DNA of 64,000 bases from Janthinobacterium lividum (lineage in GTDB: Bacteria; Pseudomonadota; Gammaproteobacteria; Burkholderiales; Burkholderiaceae_D): assembly GCF_023509035.1 (NCBI RefSeq), contig NZ_CP075583.1, positions 930,001 to 994,000 on the forward strand, given 5' to 3'. Shown here piece by piece: positions 28,001-37,075 of the stretch (position 1 is its first letter; every line of letters starts with the position of its first letter). The position numbers and the translations under genes were made by a program. The notes under the pieces are model-generated. The model was not told the DNA's origin. It did not search any database and worked only from the letters and a program-made list of their open reading frames with translations.

Positions 28001-29900
28001 AGCTGTTGACGATGGTGCCGCTGTTGCGCGCCACCAGGCCACCACTGATGAAGCCGTCGCTGGTGACATCGAGTGCCGCATAGCTATTCCTGATCGTGCC
28101 CTTGTTGTCGCCGACCAGGCCGCCAGCGTAATAGTGGGTCTTGATGTGGCCACCAATCAAACCCACATTCTGAATCAGGGCATCCTTGGTGGTCATGGCA
28201 AACAAGCCGCTGCCTTCGTTGTAACCGGACATCATGCTGAGCTGACTGATGGAATGGCCGAGGCCGTCGAAGATGCCGCTAAAACTCGTATTCCTGCCCA
28301 GCGACATGAAGCCCGCGTCCCACCATACGGGATTCCACTCAGCCGAGGCGGTGGCCGAGGCGTCGATGTCGGCACCGAGCACAAAATTGCCGTTCGGCTT
28401 GCCGTTAATGCCTTGCAGGTCAGTGCCCGTGACACTGCGGTAAGTGCCCAGTTCGGTAATCACGGTGTAATCGGTGCGCACGCCGTCGTAGCCCAGCTTG
28501 GTACTGAAATTCTGCCCGGCGGGCAAACTCACCTGCGCGCCGTTGCCTAGTTGATACACCGCCGTGTTGCCGGCGGCGGCGGCGCCTTGGCCGTATTCCA
28601 GCGCCAGGCTGGCCGTGCCGGAGGCATGCAGCGTAGCGTTGATATTGACGTTGCGCTGGGCGTTCAAGGTCAGCTTGTTGGCCGACCACTTGACGCTGTC
28701 GTTGACGTTGACGTCGCCGCCAGTGCCGCCCATGCCATTCGTGCTTTGGACCAGAATATCGTTGTAATGCAGCATGACCGACAGGGTGCCGCCGTTGAGA
28801 TCACCACCGGTGGCGGCGATGGTGAAGTCGATCGGGTCGATCAGCCAGGTGCCAGTGCGGCCCAGCGGAGCGGCCGTGCTGATGTGGACGTTGTCGTCGA
28901 TCTTCACGTGGGCGGCGCTCGTTTCAATGAAGCCGCCATTGCCGCCCGCAGGCGCGCTGGCGTCCAGGGTACCGGCCACGTGGGTGGTGCCGGCGCGCAT
29001 GCCGCCCAGCAGTACGATGCTGCCATCGTGCTGCTCCACGCTGCGCGCTTCGATGACGCCGGTGTTGTTGACGACGCTGGCCAGCAGGGAGTCTCGGGCG
29101 CCCGCGCTCAGCAGCACCTGGCCACCATCGGCGCGGATCAGGCCACCGTTCTCGGCCAGATTGTTCAGGGTGCTTTGGTCGATCTGCATCTGCAGAAGGC
29201 GCGCGCCGTCAAAGCTCAGGGTGGCGGCGCTGCCGGCGCCCAGGGCAACCGTGCCCAGGCGAGCCGAAATGCTGCCCTGATTGCTGACCTGCCGGCCCAG
29301 CAGGGCAATATAGCCGCCATCGTTTGCGCGCAGCGTGCCTTCATTGACGACCTGGCCCGTGCCATTGCCGCCGAATGCGTGCCTTGAACCGCCCAGGCTG
29401 GAATTGTCGACGTCGAGTGTGGTCGCCACCAGGCCGCCCACATTGACTTGCGCGCCGCGGCCGAACAGCACGCCGTTCGGATTGATCAGGTACACCTGGC
29501 CGTTCGCATTGACGCGCCCCAAGATCTGCGTGCCGTTGCTGTCGAAGATGCGGTTGACGGCCAGCGCGCTGGCCGAGGGCTGGACGAAGTTGACGGTTTC
29601 ATTGGCGCCCACGTTGAAACCGCTCCAGTTCAGCGCCGCCTGCTGGCTCGATTGCCGGATGGTGGTGCTATTGCCCTGCTGGCTGATGCTGGCAGTGCCT
29701 GCCACTACCTGCCCGCCCGTGGGGGCGGCCAGCACCGGGCCTCCCAGCGCCAGCGCCGTCATGGCCGCCGCCGCCGCAGCGAGCTTGCGGCGGCTACCTT
29801 TGCCGCGCCCGCGCGAGGTTTCCGCGACGGCGACCCAGGCGTTCAAGACGTGGCTCCAGACGAGGCGGTATATGTGATTCAACGATCCGTGACGGTGCAT
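25026..29900 (-). CDS. Two-partner secretion exoprotein (TpsA), filamentous haemagglutinin-like adhesin
   Basis: About 1624 residues. Start ATG 29900 was chosen because it begins the extended signal peptide region (MHRHGSLNHIYRLVWSHVLN...AWVAVAE) with AAGGA upstream; the upstream in-frame extension lacks family features. Order: ESPR and signal peptide; TPS haemagglutination domain (about 60-310: NRIFDSNGTQILGRV, YLINPNGVLFGRGAQVNVGG); a long region with at least a dozen GLUG repeats (GGLVG.N.G.I.NSYATG, about 590-1060); YDG/MBG-type repeats (about 1130-1480). No C-terminal toxin domain, so this is an adhesin or aggregation factor rather than a CDI effector. Secreted by the TpsB downstream. 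Confidence 0.92.
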   Translation of the reverse strand: MHRHGSLNHIYRLVWSHVLNAWVAVAETSRGRGKGSRRKLAAAAAAMTALALGGPVLAAPTGGQVVAGTASISQQGNSTTIRQSSQQAALNWSGFNVGANETVNFVQPSASALAVNRIFDSNGTQILGRVNANGQVYLINPNGVLFGRGAQVNVGGLVATTLDVDNSSLGGSRHAFGGNGTGQVVNEGTLRANDGGYIALLGRQVSNQGSISARLGTVALGAGSAATLSFDGARLLQMQIDQSTLNNLAENGGLIRADGGQVLLSAGARDSLLASVVNNTGVIEARSVEQHDGSIVLLGGMRAGTTHVAGTLDASAPAGGNGGFIETSAAHVKIDDNVHISTAAPLGRTGTWLIDPIDFTIAATGGDLNGGTLSVMLHYNDILVQSTNGMGGTGGDVNVNDSVKWSANKLTLNAQRNVNINATLHASGTASLALEYGQGAAAAGNTAVYQLGNGAQVSLPAGQNFSTKLGYDGVRTDYTVITELGTYRSVTGTDLQGINGKPNGNFVLGADIDASATASAEWNPVWWDAGFMSLGRNTSFSGIFDGLGHSISQLSMMSGYNEGSGLFAMTTKDALIQNVGLIGGHIKTHYYAGGLVGDNKGTIRNSYAALDVTSDGFISGGLVARNSGTIVNSYASGAVSSNTQSGGLAGINLGTISNSYATGSVAGKTDIGSLVGNNSGAVNTSYATGRLLIADGASNFGGLIGNNSTPQKIINSFWSIDGTGQTTSKGGTGLTDAQMRTASNFTGFNFTTTPGAPGNNWVLVSAYGELNNAGGAAGAMYPMLASEYATTLQNAHQLQLMAMAPGAAYVLGGNINAAGTANGKDVWTAAGFMPIGNNSHAFTGSLDGRGYTISGLNIDRPSANYVGLIGFADQSAFVSNIGLLGGSINGKFAVGALVGVSAGLVSNSYASATVTGDNNVGGLVGQNFSGRIIGSYATGDVSGTRSVGGLVGGNLGDSSAVAMVDGSYASGNVTARKDTVGGLVGYNMGGTISNSYAMGSASGEGNVGGLLGSNVFATDSVSNSYATGIVHGFASIGSLIGNNAGPVRNSYWKNAPGTAGIGDNVGTLDHVRGLSDAELRSPSSFEGWDMATSGGSHAVWRIYAGQTTPLLRSFLTALTIDADATSKTYDGKNYSGGLVNARYSLAGAAESGKILYSSNGLYGAIRDAGSYNALDSYAYSGQQGYDIDMMAGPLTINRAVITLDGMRNYDASTSMAAGLLTLHGLVNGEHLFLSGNGSLNNKNVGTNKQINNGTLVLADGQGGLADNYTLEGGQHRATITQATLNVQDAGVANKLYDTTRNATLKGTAKVQALGNDQLSLTGGTAHFADKNAGSAKAVTFDGFALQGADAANYVLVQPGNVTADIGKASITVAGVAAANKVYDATTGASLTGMAKVQALGDDELRVAGGTAHFSDKHAGNRKTVIVDGYTLQGADAANYELVQPGNITADIAKASLRYTAAAASVTGGRAPDGLSGKVNGLLGSDTLANATSGAVAWTSPATASSPAGNYAITGSGLSSTDYAFVQAEGNASALTLTSASLPPPAQAAVVQLQAQVLGSFAGSRPGTLAAAPTITVTQTDAPAGTGAARNALPNTTMQIGSRGPALQVVLGGVKLPANMLNVNQ

Positions 29901-30220
29901 GCTATCTGTCCTTGTTGATATGAATAGAAAATACGCCCGCGCGCCAATGCGCCGGAGGCCGGGCTGGCGGGAGCTGGAAATGGGGCAAAAATGGGGCAAA
30001 ACGGATCAGGAAAGCGGCGCCAACAAAGAAGGGCAGGTGATGTGGCTGGCGAGTCGGTGGCGGTGCATGTTTTCCCTATGCTGTGCGTGGTAGCGCGGAC
30101 GGCGTCCGTTTACGGCTCTTTTAGTTGCTTTTTTAAATACAATAGTTGCAAAAAGCTACAAAAATTTCTGAGTGGAAAGATAGCAGAACGGGGAAATTTA
30201 AAATTGAGCAAACCTGAGCG
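29901..30220. other. AT-variable upstream region of tpsA with a direct repeat
   Basis: No gene is visible. It contains two perfect adjacent copies of an 11-bp sequence, ATGGGGCAAAA (29980-30001), about 80 bp upstream of the tpsA ATG, and an A/T-rich tract (30115-30210) that may hold the promoter. I could not place -35/-10 boxes with confidence. Confidence 0.4.
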
Positions 30221-30245
30221 ATTCCCGACTGAATTAGTCGGGAAT
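30221..30245. terminator. Hairpin after the histidine kinase gene
   Basis: Perfect ATTCCCGACT-gaatt-AGTCGGGAAT stem 10 bp beyond the kinase stop. No clear T run follows on the minus strand, so its efficiency is uncertain. Confidence 0.55.
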
Positions 30246-30255
30246 GCAGGGGGAA

Positions 30256-32255
30256 TCAGGCGGGCAGGCGCAAGGCGAAGCTGATGGTGCCGTTGTTGCC
30301 GGCGTTGTCGAGCGTGACCTGGCCGTCGTGCAATTCGGCGATGCGCTGCACCAGGTACAGGCCCAGTCCGGCACCAGGCTTGTGCTGGGCGATGCGGCCG
30401 CGGAAGTATTTCTGGAACAGGCGCGGGATTTCATCGGCCGGCAGGGGTTCGCCCGCATTGCTGACGATGATCTGCACGCGGCCGTCATCGAGCGTGGCAG
30501 CCTGCACGCGTATCGCCTGGGCTTGCGGCGCATGCCGGTCAGCATTGCTGAGCAAGTTGCGCAGGGCCACACGCAGCAGGCTGGCATCGACCACGACGCT
30601 GTCGGGAAGCGCTTGCACGCTGGCATCGATGCGGCCATCGGGCCATTCGGCCAGCACGGCGTGCAGCAGGGCGCGCAAATCGCATGGCTGGGGACGGAAC
30701 GTCGCCGCGCTCGTTTCCATGCGGTCGGCGCTCAGGTATTCATCCACCAGCGCCGTCATGCGGCCGCTGGCTTCGCGCAAATTCTGGCAGCGCTGCAAGG
30801 TTTTTCCCGCGGCGCGTCCGTGTTGCGGGCAATTTGCTGGGCCGTGGTATTGATGATGGCCAATGGCGTGTGGAATTCATGCGACACCATGGCAACGAAA
30901 TCCTGCTGCTCTTCGCGGGTGCGGGTTTCCACTTCCAGCGCGGCCCGCAATTCGCCTTCGAGCGCGGCGCGCCGGCCGATTTCCTGCCGCAGCGCCACGG
31001 TGCGCAGCGCCACCTGTTCTTCCAGGCGTTCGTTCAGCGCGCGCACGGCACGCACAGCCTCGGCCTGTGCCTTGTCCTTGGCGCGGCGCAATTCGGCGTA
31101 GCGGCGGTTGAGGCGCAGGCTCATCAGCATCATGTGGACAAAGGCGCCCAGGGTGGCTGCATGGTTGGTCCAGAAATTTGGCGGCAACACGGCCATATTG
31201 CGCAGGAAACTGATGATGACGCCCGCATAAAAGATGCCGAAGATAAACAGGAAGGCATGCGCCGGACGATGCCCGCGCAGTGCCAGCCAGCTGGCCAGGG
31301 CGATGAACAGCACGATCAATGGCAAGGCCGTCATTTGCACGACGAGCACGCCAGCGGCATAGTCGCCGTGCAGCACCAGCAGCGCACCACACAGGGCGGC
31401 AGCGGCCGTCAAGCCCACCACGACGCGGCTGAAACGGGGATACAGGGCGGGCAGTTCCAGTTGCAAAGTGGAAAAACGCGCACCGACGGCGATGGACATC
31501 GCCATCGACACGCCCAGCATGGGATCGGACAGCCAGTTCGGCATGGCGAAAATTTGCTGGGGAATGGCGATCGTCAGCGCTTCCGTGGTGGCATTCGTCA
31601 GCACGTACAGCAGATACCAGCCGCTGTGGGCTTCGCGCGTCATGCGCCAGAAAAAGATATGGAACAGGATCAGCAGCAAATAACTGCCGAACTGCAAGCC
31701 GTAATACAGGTATTCGCGGCGCGAGGAAGCGTCGAAGCTGGCGCTGGGCAACAACGTCAGTTCCGTCGACATGGCTTTCTTGCTGTGCAGGCGGACCAGC
31801 CAGCGCTGTGGCGTATCGGCTTGCAGGCGCAGCGGAAACACCACCTGGCGCGCATCGATGGGCCAGTTGCCGCGCGCCACGTCGGCGCCCGCCTCCTGCA
31901 AGATCCAGTGGCCTGCCGCATCCCAGCGGTACAGCCGCACGTCGTCGAGCACGGCGTTGCTGAAACGCACGACCCATTCATCGGGGGAGGCTGCCGCGCG
32001 TGTCACCTCCAGGCGCAGCCAGACGGCGTCCTGCGTGTAGCCGGCGCTGACGGCGCCGGGCAAGCTGCGCCAGCCGGGCGCCGCCAATGCCGCATCGGGC
32101 CCCAGCCGGCCCGTGGCGTCGCGCAGCATCTGCAGGTGGCCGCTGGCGGAAACGGGCTGTCCGCTCGCTGGCAGCAACAGCGGCGCGGGCACTGCAGTTG
32201 CAGACTGGGGGAACAGGGCGGTGAACAAGAGGAAAATGGAGAGCAGGATTTTCAT
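30256..32255 (-). pseudogene. 7TMR-DISM sensor histidine kinase, frameshifted as sequenced
   Basis: Start ATG 32255 (MKILLSIFLLFTALFPQSATA) gives a signal peptide; a 32279 start is possible. Order: periplasmic 7TMR-DISMED2 sensor domain (about 50-190), seven membrane helices (about 195-390), coiled coil, HisKA H-box FVAMVSHEFHTPLAIINTTAQQIAR, then HATPase with N-box RNLLSNADRH and G-box GAGLGLYLVQRIAELH. The frame breaks after PREK at a five-T run (30801-30805). One more base joins it to TLQRCQNLREASGRMTALVDEY in the lower frame, giving about 667 aa. Divergent from its likely response regulator, with starts 81 bp apart. Both halves are fully conserved, so an assembly indel is likely. Confidence 0.85.
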
Positions 32256-32335
32256 GGCGAGGCAGCTTACCACGGTCATGGCGGCAGTCAGAAAGACAAC
32301 TTCCCGGCCCTACGGCGATCGGTTATCCTTGCGCC

Positions 32336-33019
32336 ATGTTGAACCTCATCCTGCTTGAAGACGAAGCCGTGCTGCGCCACGAGCTGACCGAGTTTCTCGG
32401 CGATTGCGGCTACCGCGTCAGCGCCGTGGCCGACCTGGCCGCCTTCCACGCCTGCTACGCGCCGGCCCTGCACCGTATTGCCATCATCGACCTGGGCTTG
32501 CCCGATGGCGAAGGCATGGTGCTGGTACGCGCCTTGCGCGCGCAGGGGCAGCCCATCGGCATCGTCGTGTTTACGGCGCGCGGGGCCACGCAGGACAAGG
32601 TCAAGGGATTGGGTGGTGGTGCCGACTACTACCTTCCCAAGAGCGCCGACCTGGATGAGCTGGCAGCCACCCTGGGCGCGCTGGCTCGGCGCCTGGGTGC
32701 GCCGCCGCCCTCCACGGCCTGGGTGCTGGAACTGGGACCGCGCCGCCTCTTGCCGCCCGGCTGCGGCGCCATTGCGCTGTCGCAACAGGACGTCACCGTG
32801 CTGCACGCGCTGATGGCCGAGCCGGAACGCATCGTCAGCCGCCAGCAGATCGTGCAATCGCTGGGCGAGGATTTTCTCAGCTACGACCAGCGCCGCCTGG
32901 ACACCCAGATCAGCCGCTTGCGCCGCAAGGCCGAACAGGCGGCGGGCCTGGCCTTGCCCATCAATACCGCCCGCAACGCCGGCTACCGCTTCTATGCCGA
33001 AGCGGAAGTACGCCCCTGA
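32336..33019 (+). CDS. OmpR-type response regulator
   Basis: 227 residues. Receiver domain (LILLEDEAVLRHELTEFLGD with acidic pair at 8-10, phospho-acceptor Asp in IAIIDLGLPDGEGM, conserved Lys in LPKSAD) and C-terminal winged helix (ALSQQDVTVLHALMAEPERIVSRQQIVQSLG, LDTQISRLRRKAEQAAG, NTARNAGYRFYAE). It is divergent from the 7TMR-DISM kinase, its likely partner. Stimulus and regulon are not indicated by the sequence. Confidence 0.9.
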   Translation: MLNLILLEDEAVLRHELTEFLGDCGYRVSAVADLAAFHACYAPALHRIAIIDLGLPDGEGMVLVRALRAQGQPIGIVVFTARGATQDKVKGLGGGADYYLPKSADLDELAATLGALARRLGAPPPSTAWVLELGPRRLLPPGCGAIALSQQDVTVLHALMAEPERIVSRQQIVQSLGEDFLSYDQRRLDTQISRLRRKAEQAAGLALPINTARNAGYRFYAEAEVRP

Positions 33020-33046
33020 GTTTCCCGTCTGTCGCTGCGGAAAGGC

Positions 33047-33325
33047 TGTGGATAAGCCTGTCGATAAGTGGACTGCTAACTTGTTGGCAAGCTGTGCGTA
33101 GCTGGTGCACAAGTTTAGCTCGCAGTAGCTTATGAACTCTTTCCCTGCTGGTACAGCACCGTAATGGACCTTCTGCGGGCGCTTCCTGGTGCAGCCCTTG
33201 CCATTCTGCCGTGGCCTGCCCGCATCATGCCTGTGCATAAGCCTGTGGGCAAATGCTGCGTAAGCGGTGGAAAAGCGCCGTATAAGTATGTGGGCGAGCG
33301 GTGTGCAAGCGGTGGATAAATAGAA
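33047..33325. repeat. Degenerate array of DnaA-box-like repeats upstream of the Lrp gene's 3' end
   Basis: The 314-bp gap after the response regulator has no credible gene. Exact TGTGGATAA lies at 33047. Variants follow: TCGATAAG, TGTGCGTAGC, TGTGCATAAGCC, TGTGGGCAAATGC, TGCGTAAGC, GTGGAAAAGC, TATAAGTATG, TGTGCAAGC, GGTGGATAAA. Spacing is 10-14 bp, in blocks 33044-33125 and 33230-33325. The form is the same as the array after glmU. Confidence 0.6.
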
Positions 33326-33333
33326 TCGATAAA

Positions 33334-33807
33334 TCAAACAGCGATGCGCGTCTCGAATTTGCTGCGAAACGTGGAAAAATAGCTTTTGACGTTGCGCACA
33401 TTCGCGTGCGCGGCAAACAGGCGGTGCGCCAGCGCGTGGTAGGCGGGCATGTCGGCCACCTGCACCATCAGCACGAAGTCGGGTCCGGGCGAGACGCGGT
33501 AGCATTGCAGCACGGCCGCTTCCTCCGCCACCAATTGTTCGAATTCCGCCATGCGTTCCGCCGCCTGTACGTCGAGCGTGATTTCCACGATGGCCGTCAG
33601 GCGCGCGCCCACCAGTTGCGGCGCGACGATGGCCACTTGCCGCTCGATGACGCCGCTTTCCGTCAAATGCTTGACCCGCCGCAAACACGTTGGCGCCGAG
33701 ACGTGCACTGCTTGCGCCAGCTCACTGTTGGTTTGCGATGCATCAATTTGCAAGGCGTTCAGGATGCGACGATCAATCTCGTCGAGAGTAATGTTGCTAT
33801 GGTTCAT
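33334..33807 (-). CDS. Lrp/AsnC-family transcriptional regulator
   Basis: 157 residues: helix-turn-helix (LDEIDRRILNALQIDASQTNSELAQAVHVSAPTCLRRVKHL) and RAM domain (CYRVSPGPDFVLMVQVADMPAYHAL). Divergent from glmS with 161 bp between. The target may be amino-acid metabolism, but none is adjacent; glmS regulation is not implied by known family members. Confidence 0.87.
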   Translation of the reverse strand: MNHSNITLDEIDRRILNALQIDASQTNSELAQAVHVSAPTCLRRVKHLTESGVIERQVAIVAPQLVGARLTAIVEITLDVQAAERMAEFEQLVAEEAAVLQCYRVSPGPDFVLMVQVADMPAYHALAHRLFAAHANVRNVKSYFSTFRSKFETRIAV

Positions 33808-33968
33808 GATTTTGATGAATTAGAAAACATATCGAGTTTAAATGAAATAATACTTCACCGCAAAATAGTCGTGAAATATTCAGTCAAAAATACACGGATT
33901 TAGAAAGCATATTTCATGCACTCTGCATTAGCATGCTTGCATTGATTAAATTTTAGACAGAGGTTTCC

Positions 33969-35798
33969 ATGTGCGGCATCGTCGGCGCGGTAGCGCAACG
34001 TAATATCACTCCCATCCTGGTAGAAGGCTTGAAGCGCCTGGAATACCGCGGCTACGATTCCTGCGGCATCGCCCTGCATGCGGATGGCCGTTTGCAGCGT
34101 TCGCGCTCCACCTCGCGCGTGGCCGAGCTGGAAAAGCAGATCGCCGAAGAAGGCTTGAGCGGTTTTACGGGCATCGCCCACACGCGCTGGGCCACGCATG
34201 GCGCCCCTGTCTCCTTCAATGCCCACCCGCACTTTTCCCCAACGGAAGAGAACGCCCGCGTGGCGCTGGTGCATAACGGCATCATCGAAAACCATGACGA
34301 ACTGCGCGCCGAACTGACGGCCCTCGGTTACGTCTTCCAGAGCCAGACGGACACGGAAGTGATCGCCCACCTGGTCGAGCACATGTATAACGGCGACCTG
34401 TTCGAGACCGTGCAGCAGGCCGTGAAACGCCTCGACGGCGCGTATGCGATTGCCGTTTTCTGCCGCGACGAACCGCACCGCGTGGTCGCAGCGCGCCAGG
34501 GCTCGCCTCTGATCGTCGGTCTGGGCAATGGTGAAAACTTTGTCGCCTCGGATGCCATGGCGCTGGCCGGTACGACCGACCAGATCATCTACCTGGAAGA
34601 AGGCGATGTGGTCGACCTGCAATTGTCGCGCTGCTGGATCGTCGACGTCGATGGCAAGCCCGTCGAGCGCGAAGTGAAAACCGTGCACGCGCATACGGGC
34701 GCGGCCGAGCTGGGCCCGTATCGCCACTATATGCAGAAGGAAATCTTTGAACAGCCGCGCGCCATCGGCGACACGCTCGAAGGCGTGACGGCCATCATGC
34801 CGGAACTGTTCGGCGACAACGCCTATACCATCTTCAAGCAGATCGACCGCGTGCTGATCCTCGCCTGCGGCACCAGCTCGTATGCGGGCATGACGGCCAA
34901 GTACTGGATCGAGTCGATCGCCAAAGTGCCTGTCAGCGTGGAAGTGGCCAGCGAATACCGCTACCGCGACAGCGTGCCGCACCCGAACACCCTGGTCGTC
35001 ACCATTTCGCAAAGCGGCGAAACGGCCGACACCCTGGCCGCCCTGAAACATGCGCGCAGCTTGGGCATGCAGCACACCTTGACCATCTGCAACGTCGCCA
35101 CCAGCGCCATGGTGCGCGAATGCGCCTTGGCCTACATCACGCGCGCCGGCGTGGAAGTGGGCGTGGCGTCCACCAAGGCCTTTACCACGCAGCTTGCCGG
35201 CCTGTTCCTGCTGACCCTGTGCCTGGCACAAGTCAATGGCCGCCTGTCCGAAGAACAGGAAGCGGCGCACCTGAAAGCCATGCGTCACCTGCCCGTCGCC
35301 ATCGCCTCCGTGCTGGCGCTGGAACCACAGATCATCGCCTGGTCCGAGGAATTCGCGCGCAAGGAAAACGCCCTCTTCCTGGGCCGCGGCATGCACTACC
35401 CGATCGCCCTAGAAGGCGCCTTGAAACTGAAGGAAATTTCCTACATCCATGCCGAAGCATACCCGGCCGGTGAACTGAAACACGGCCCGCTGGCCCTGGT
35501 GACGAACGAAATGCCGGTCGTCACCATTGCGCCCAACGACGCCCTGATCGAAAAGCTGAAATCGAACATGCAGGAAGTGCGCGCCCGCGGCGGCCAGCTG
35601 TACGTCTTCGCCGACGTCGACTCGCGCATCAGCTCCGGCGAAGGCTTGCACGTCATCCGCCTGCCCGAGCACTACGGCGACCTGTCGCCTATCCTGCACG
35701 TGGTCGCGCTGCAATTGCTGGCGTATCACACGGCGCTGGCACGGGGCACGGATGTGGATAAGCCACGCAATCTGGCGAAGTCGGTGACGGTGGAGTAA
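33969..35798 (+). CDS. glmS: Glutamine--fructose-6-phosphate aminotransferase (isomerizing)
   Basis: 609 residues. Makes glucosamine-6-phosphate, the first step to UDP-GlcNAc. The N-terminal glutaminase has catalytic Cys2 ([12 protein letters not shown]), with HTRWATHG and HNGIIENH loops; two SIS domains follow ([38 protein letters not shown]), ending [18 protein letters not shown] 33969 has a Shine-Dalgarno GAGG. No glmS ribozyme is seen upstream, as expected outside Firmicutes. Confidence 0.98.
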   Translation: MCGIVGAVAQRNITPILVEGLKRLEYRGYDSCGIALHADGRLQRSRSTSRVAELEKQIAEEGLSGFTGIAHTRWATHGAPVSFNAHPHFSPTEENARVALVHNGIIENHDELRAELTALGYVFQSQTDTEVIAHLVEHMYNGDLFETVQQAVKRLDGAYAIAVFCRDEPHRVVAARQGSPLIVGLGNGENFVASDAMALAGTTDQIIYLEEGDVVDLQLSRCWIVDVDGKPVEREVKTVHAHTGAAELGPYRHYMQKEIFEQPRAIGDTLEGVTAIMPELFGDNAYTIFKQIDRVLILACGTSSYAGMTAKYWIESIAKVPVSVEVASEYRYRDSVPHPNTLVVTISQSGETADTLAALKHARSLGMQHTLTICNVATSAMVRECALAYITRAGVEVGVASTKAFTTQLAGLFLLTLCLAQVNGRLSEEQEAAHLKAMRHLPVAIASVLALEPQIIAWSEEFARKENALFLGRGMHYPIALEGALKLKEISYIHAEAYPAGELKHGPLALVTNEMPVVTIAPNDALIEKLKSNMQEVRARGGQLYVFADVDSRISSGEGLHVIRLPEHYGDLSPILHVVALQLLAYHTALARGTDVDKPRNLAKSVTVE

Positions 35799-35834
35799 GC
35801 AGGCCGGGTGCCGCCCCAGGCCACCAGGAAGAAA

Positions 35835-35863
35835 ACGCCACCTCCGGGTGGCGTTTTTTTTTT
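35835..35863 (+). terminator. Terminator after glmS
   Basis: ACGCCACC-tccg-GGTGGCGT (35835-35854) followed by a run of T. Confidence 0.9.
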
Positions 35864-35916
35864 CTGTCACCGCTGAACCCATTGTGCGAAAATGCCCCTC
35901 CCCCCGGATGGTGCGC

Positions 35917-37059
35917 ATGATGACCAAACTCGCTGCAATCATAACTGGAACGACACTCGTGCTGGCAGCTTGCAAGCCCGTAGCCACAGCACCTGCGCAG
36001 GACATTCCTGCGGCAATGCGCCAGACCGCGACCACCCTGCTGCAGTCAAAATTTCTACATGCGACTTCGATTGCCGTCGTTTATCGCGGCAAGGAATTCA
36101 TTTTGCATCAAGGCGAGCTGGAGACCGGCAAAGCCAATCCGCCGAACGATACAACGCTGTATGAAATCGGCTCAGTCAGCAAAACTTTTGCTGGCCTGCT
36201 ACTGGCGAATGCTGTGCTTGATGGGAAGGCGGCGCTCGACGATCCCATACAAAAGTACCTGGCGGCCGCCTATCCGAACCTGCAGTCGCAGGGGCAGCCA
36301 ATTCGCTTGCGCCATTTGATCACGCACACCAGCAATATGCCGGGCATGCTGCCATTGCAGGTGAACACCGTATTGAAGGATTTCACTGCACACGCCACGC
36401 CGGCAAAGCTCAATGCCGCCTACGCCAACTACGGACAACAGCAATTCTGGCAGGACTTGCACACAGTCAGCATCAAAGGTCCGCTTGGCAAGGACTATGC
36501 CTATTCAAGCGCCGGTAGCGAACTCATTGCGCACACTCTCGAAAAAATCTACGGAATGCCCTATGAAGTCCTGCTCACGCAATTCATAGCGCGCGAAGCC
36601 GGCATGCACGATACCAGGCTGAGAATCACAGCCAAGGATATCGGCCGGTTAGCGCCCGGCTACCACAGCGACAATCCCGTCATGACAACACCGATGCCAC
36701 AGCTGCCCTGGGGGGCAGCGGGCAATCTGAAGTCGACTATGCCGGATATGGCGAAGTACCTGCGCCTGCAATTGGGCGCCCATCCCGCGGTCGTCGAATC
36801 GCACAAGCCTTTGGCACGCTTTCAGGACGACTTCAGCATTAGCTATTTCTGGAACATCGGTAGCAATCGCCAGTTGGGCACGCATTATGTACACCATGGC
36901 GGCGTGCCACGTGCGCAAAGCTATGCCTACGTCGTTCCTCAATATCAGCTTGGGGTCTTCATCATCACCAACCAGAGCGGCGACGCTACCGCCGGCGCCA
37001 TGGAAAGCGCGCTGGCGCATATTTTCGACACAGTGGAATCCATGGAAAGCGCCAAGTAG
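35917..37059 (+). CDS. Serine beta-lactamase-like lipoprotein (class C / esterase family)
   Basis: About 380 residues from ATG 35917 (MMTKLAAIITGTTLVLAAC), with a lipobox at Cys19. It carries the SxxK motif SVSK (Ser86, Lys89), a YSSAG motif in the position of YxN, and HHGG in the place of KTG. These are features of the broad beta-lactamase/transpeptidase-like serine hydrolases, including AmpC, esterase EstB and D-aminopeptidases. YxS rather than YxN and HxG rather than KTG argue against a classical AmpC cephalosporinase. Base composition looks lower in GC than flanking genes. It stands alone after the glmS terminator. Confidence 0.75.
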   Translation: MMTKLAAIITGTTLVLAACKPVATAPAQDIPAAMRQTATTLLQSKFLHATSIAVVYRGKEFILHQGELETGKANPPNDTTLYEIGSVSKTFAGLLLANAVLDGKAALDDPIQKYLAAAYPNLQSQGQPIRLRHLITHTSNMPGMLPLQVNTVLKDFTAHATPAKLNAAYANYGQQQFWQDLHTVSIKGPLGKDYAYSSAGSELIAHTLEKIYGMPYEVLLTQFIAREAGMHDTRLRITAKDIGRLAPGYHSDNPVMTTPMPQLPWGAAGNLKSTMPDMAKYLRLQLGAHPAVVESHKPLARFQDDFSISYFWNIGSNRQLGTHYVHHGGVPRAQSYAYVVPQYQLGVFIITNQSGDATAGAMESALAHIFDTVESMESAK

Positions 37060-37075
37060 GCATGAGCTGTGATGC

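Noticed and set aside
26500..28200. Regular repeats that might be taken for CRISPR or tandem satellite DNA
   Set aside because: They are GLUG protein repeats inside tpsA, in frame and with degenerate DNA; no spacer structure or cas gene.
25026..29900. A contact-dependent growth inhibition (CdiA) system
   Set aside because: No C-terminal toxin, no VENN-type boundary and no immunity gene follow; the protein ends in YDG/MBG repeats and then tpsB.
33808..33968. Possible glmS ribozyme or riboswitch upstream of glmS
   Set aside because: No ribozyme core was recognised and the class is a Firmicutes-type element; the leader is short and AT-rich.
35753..35761. DnaA-box match within glmS
   Set aside because: It encodes the conserved [15 protein letters not shown]-terminus, so the match is a coding coincidence.
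35917..37059. A true AmpC beta-lactamase resistance gene
   Set aside because: The YxN and KTG motifs are replaced (YSS and HHGG) and the protein is a lipoprotein without AmpR; an esterase or peptidase of the same fold is as likely.
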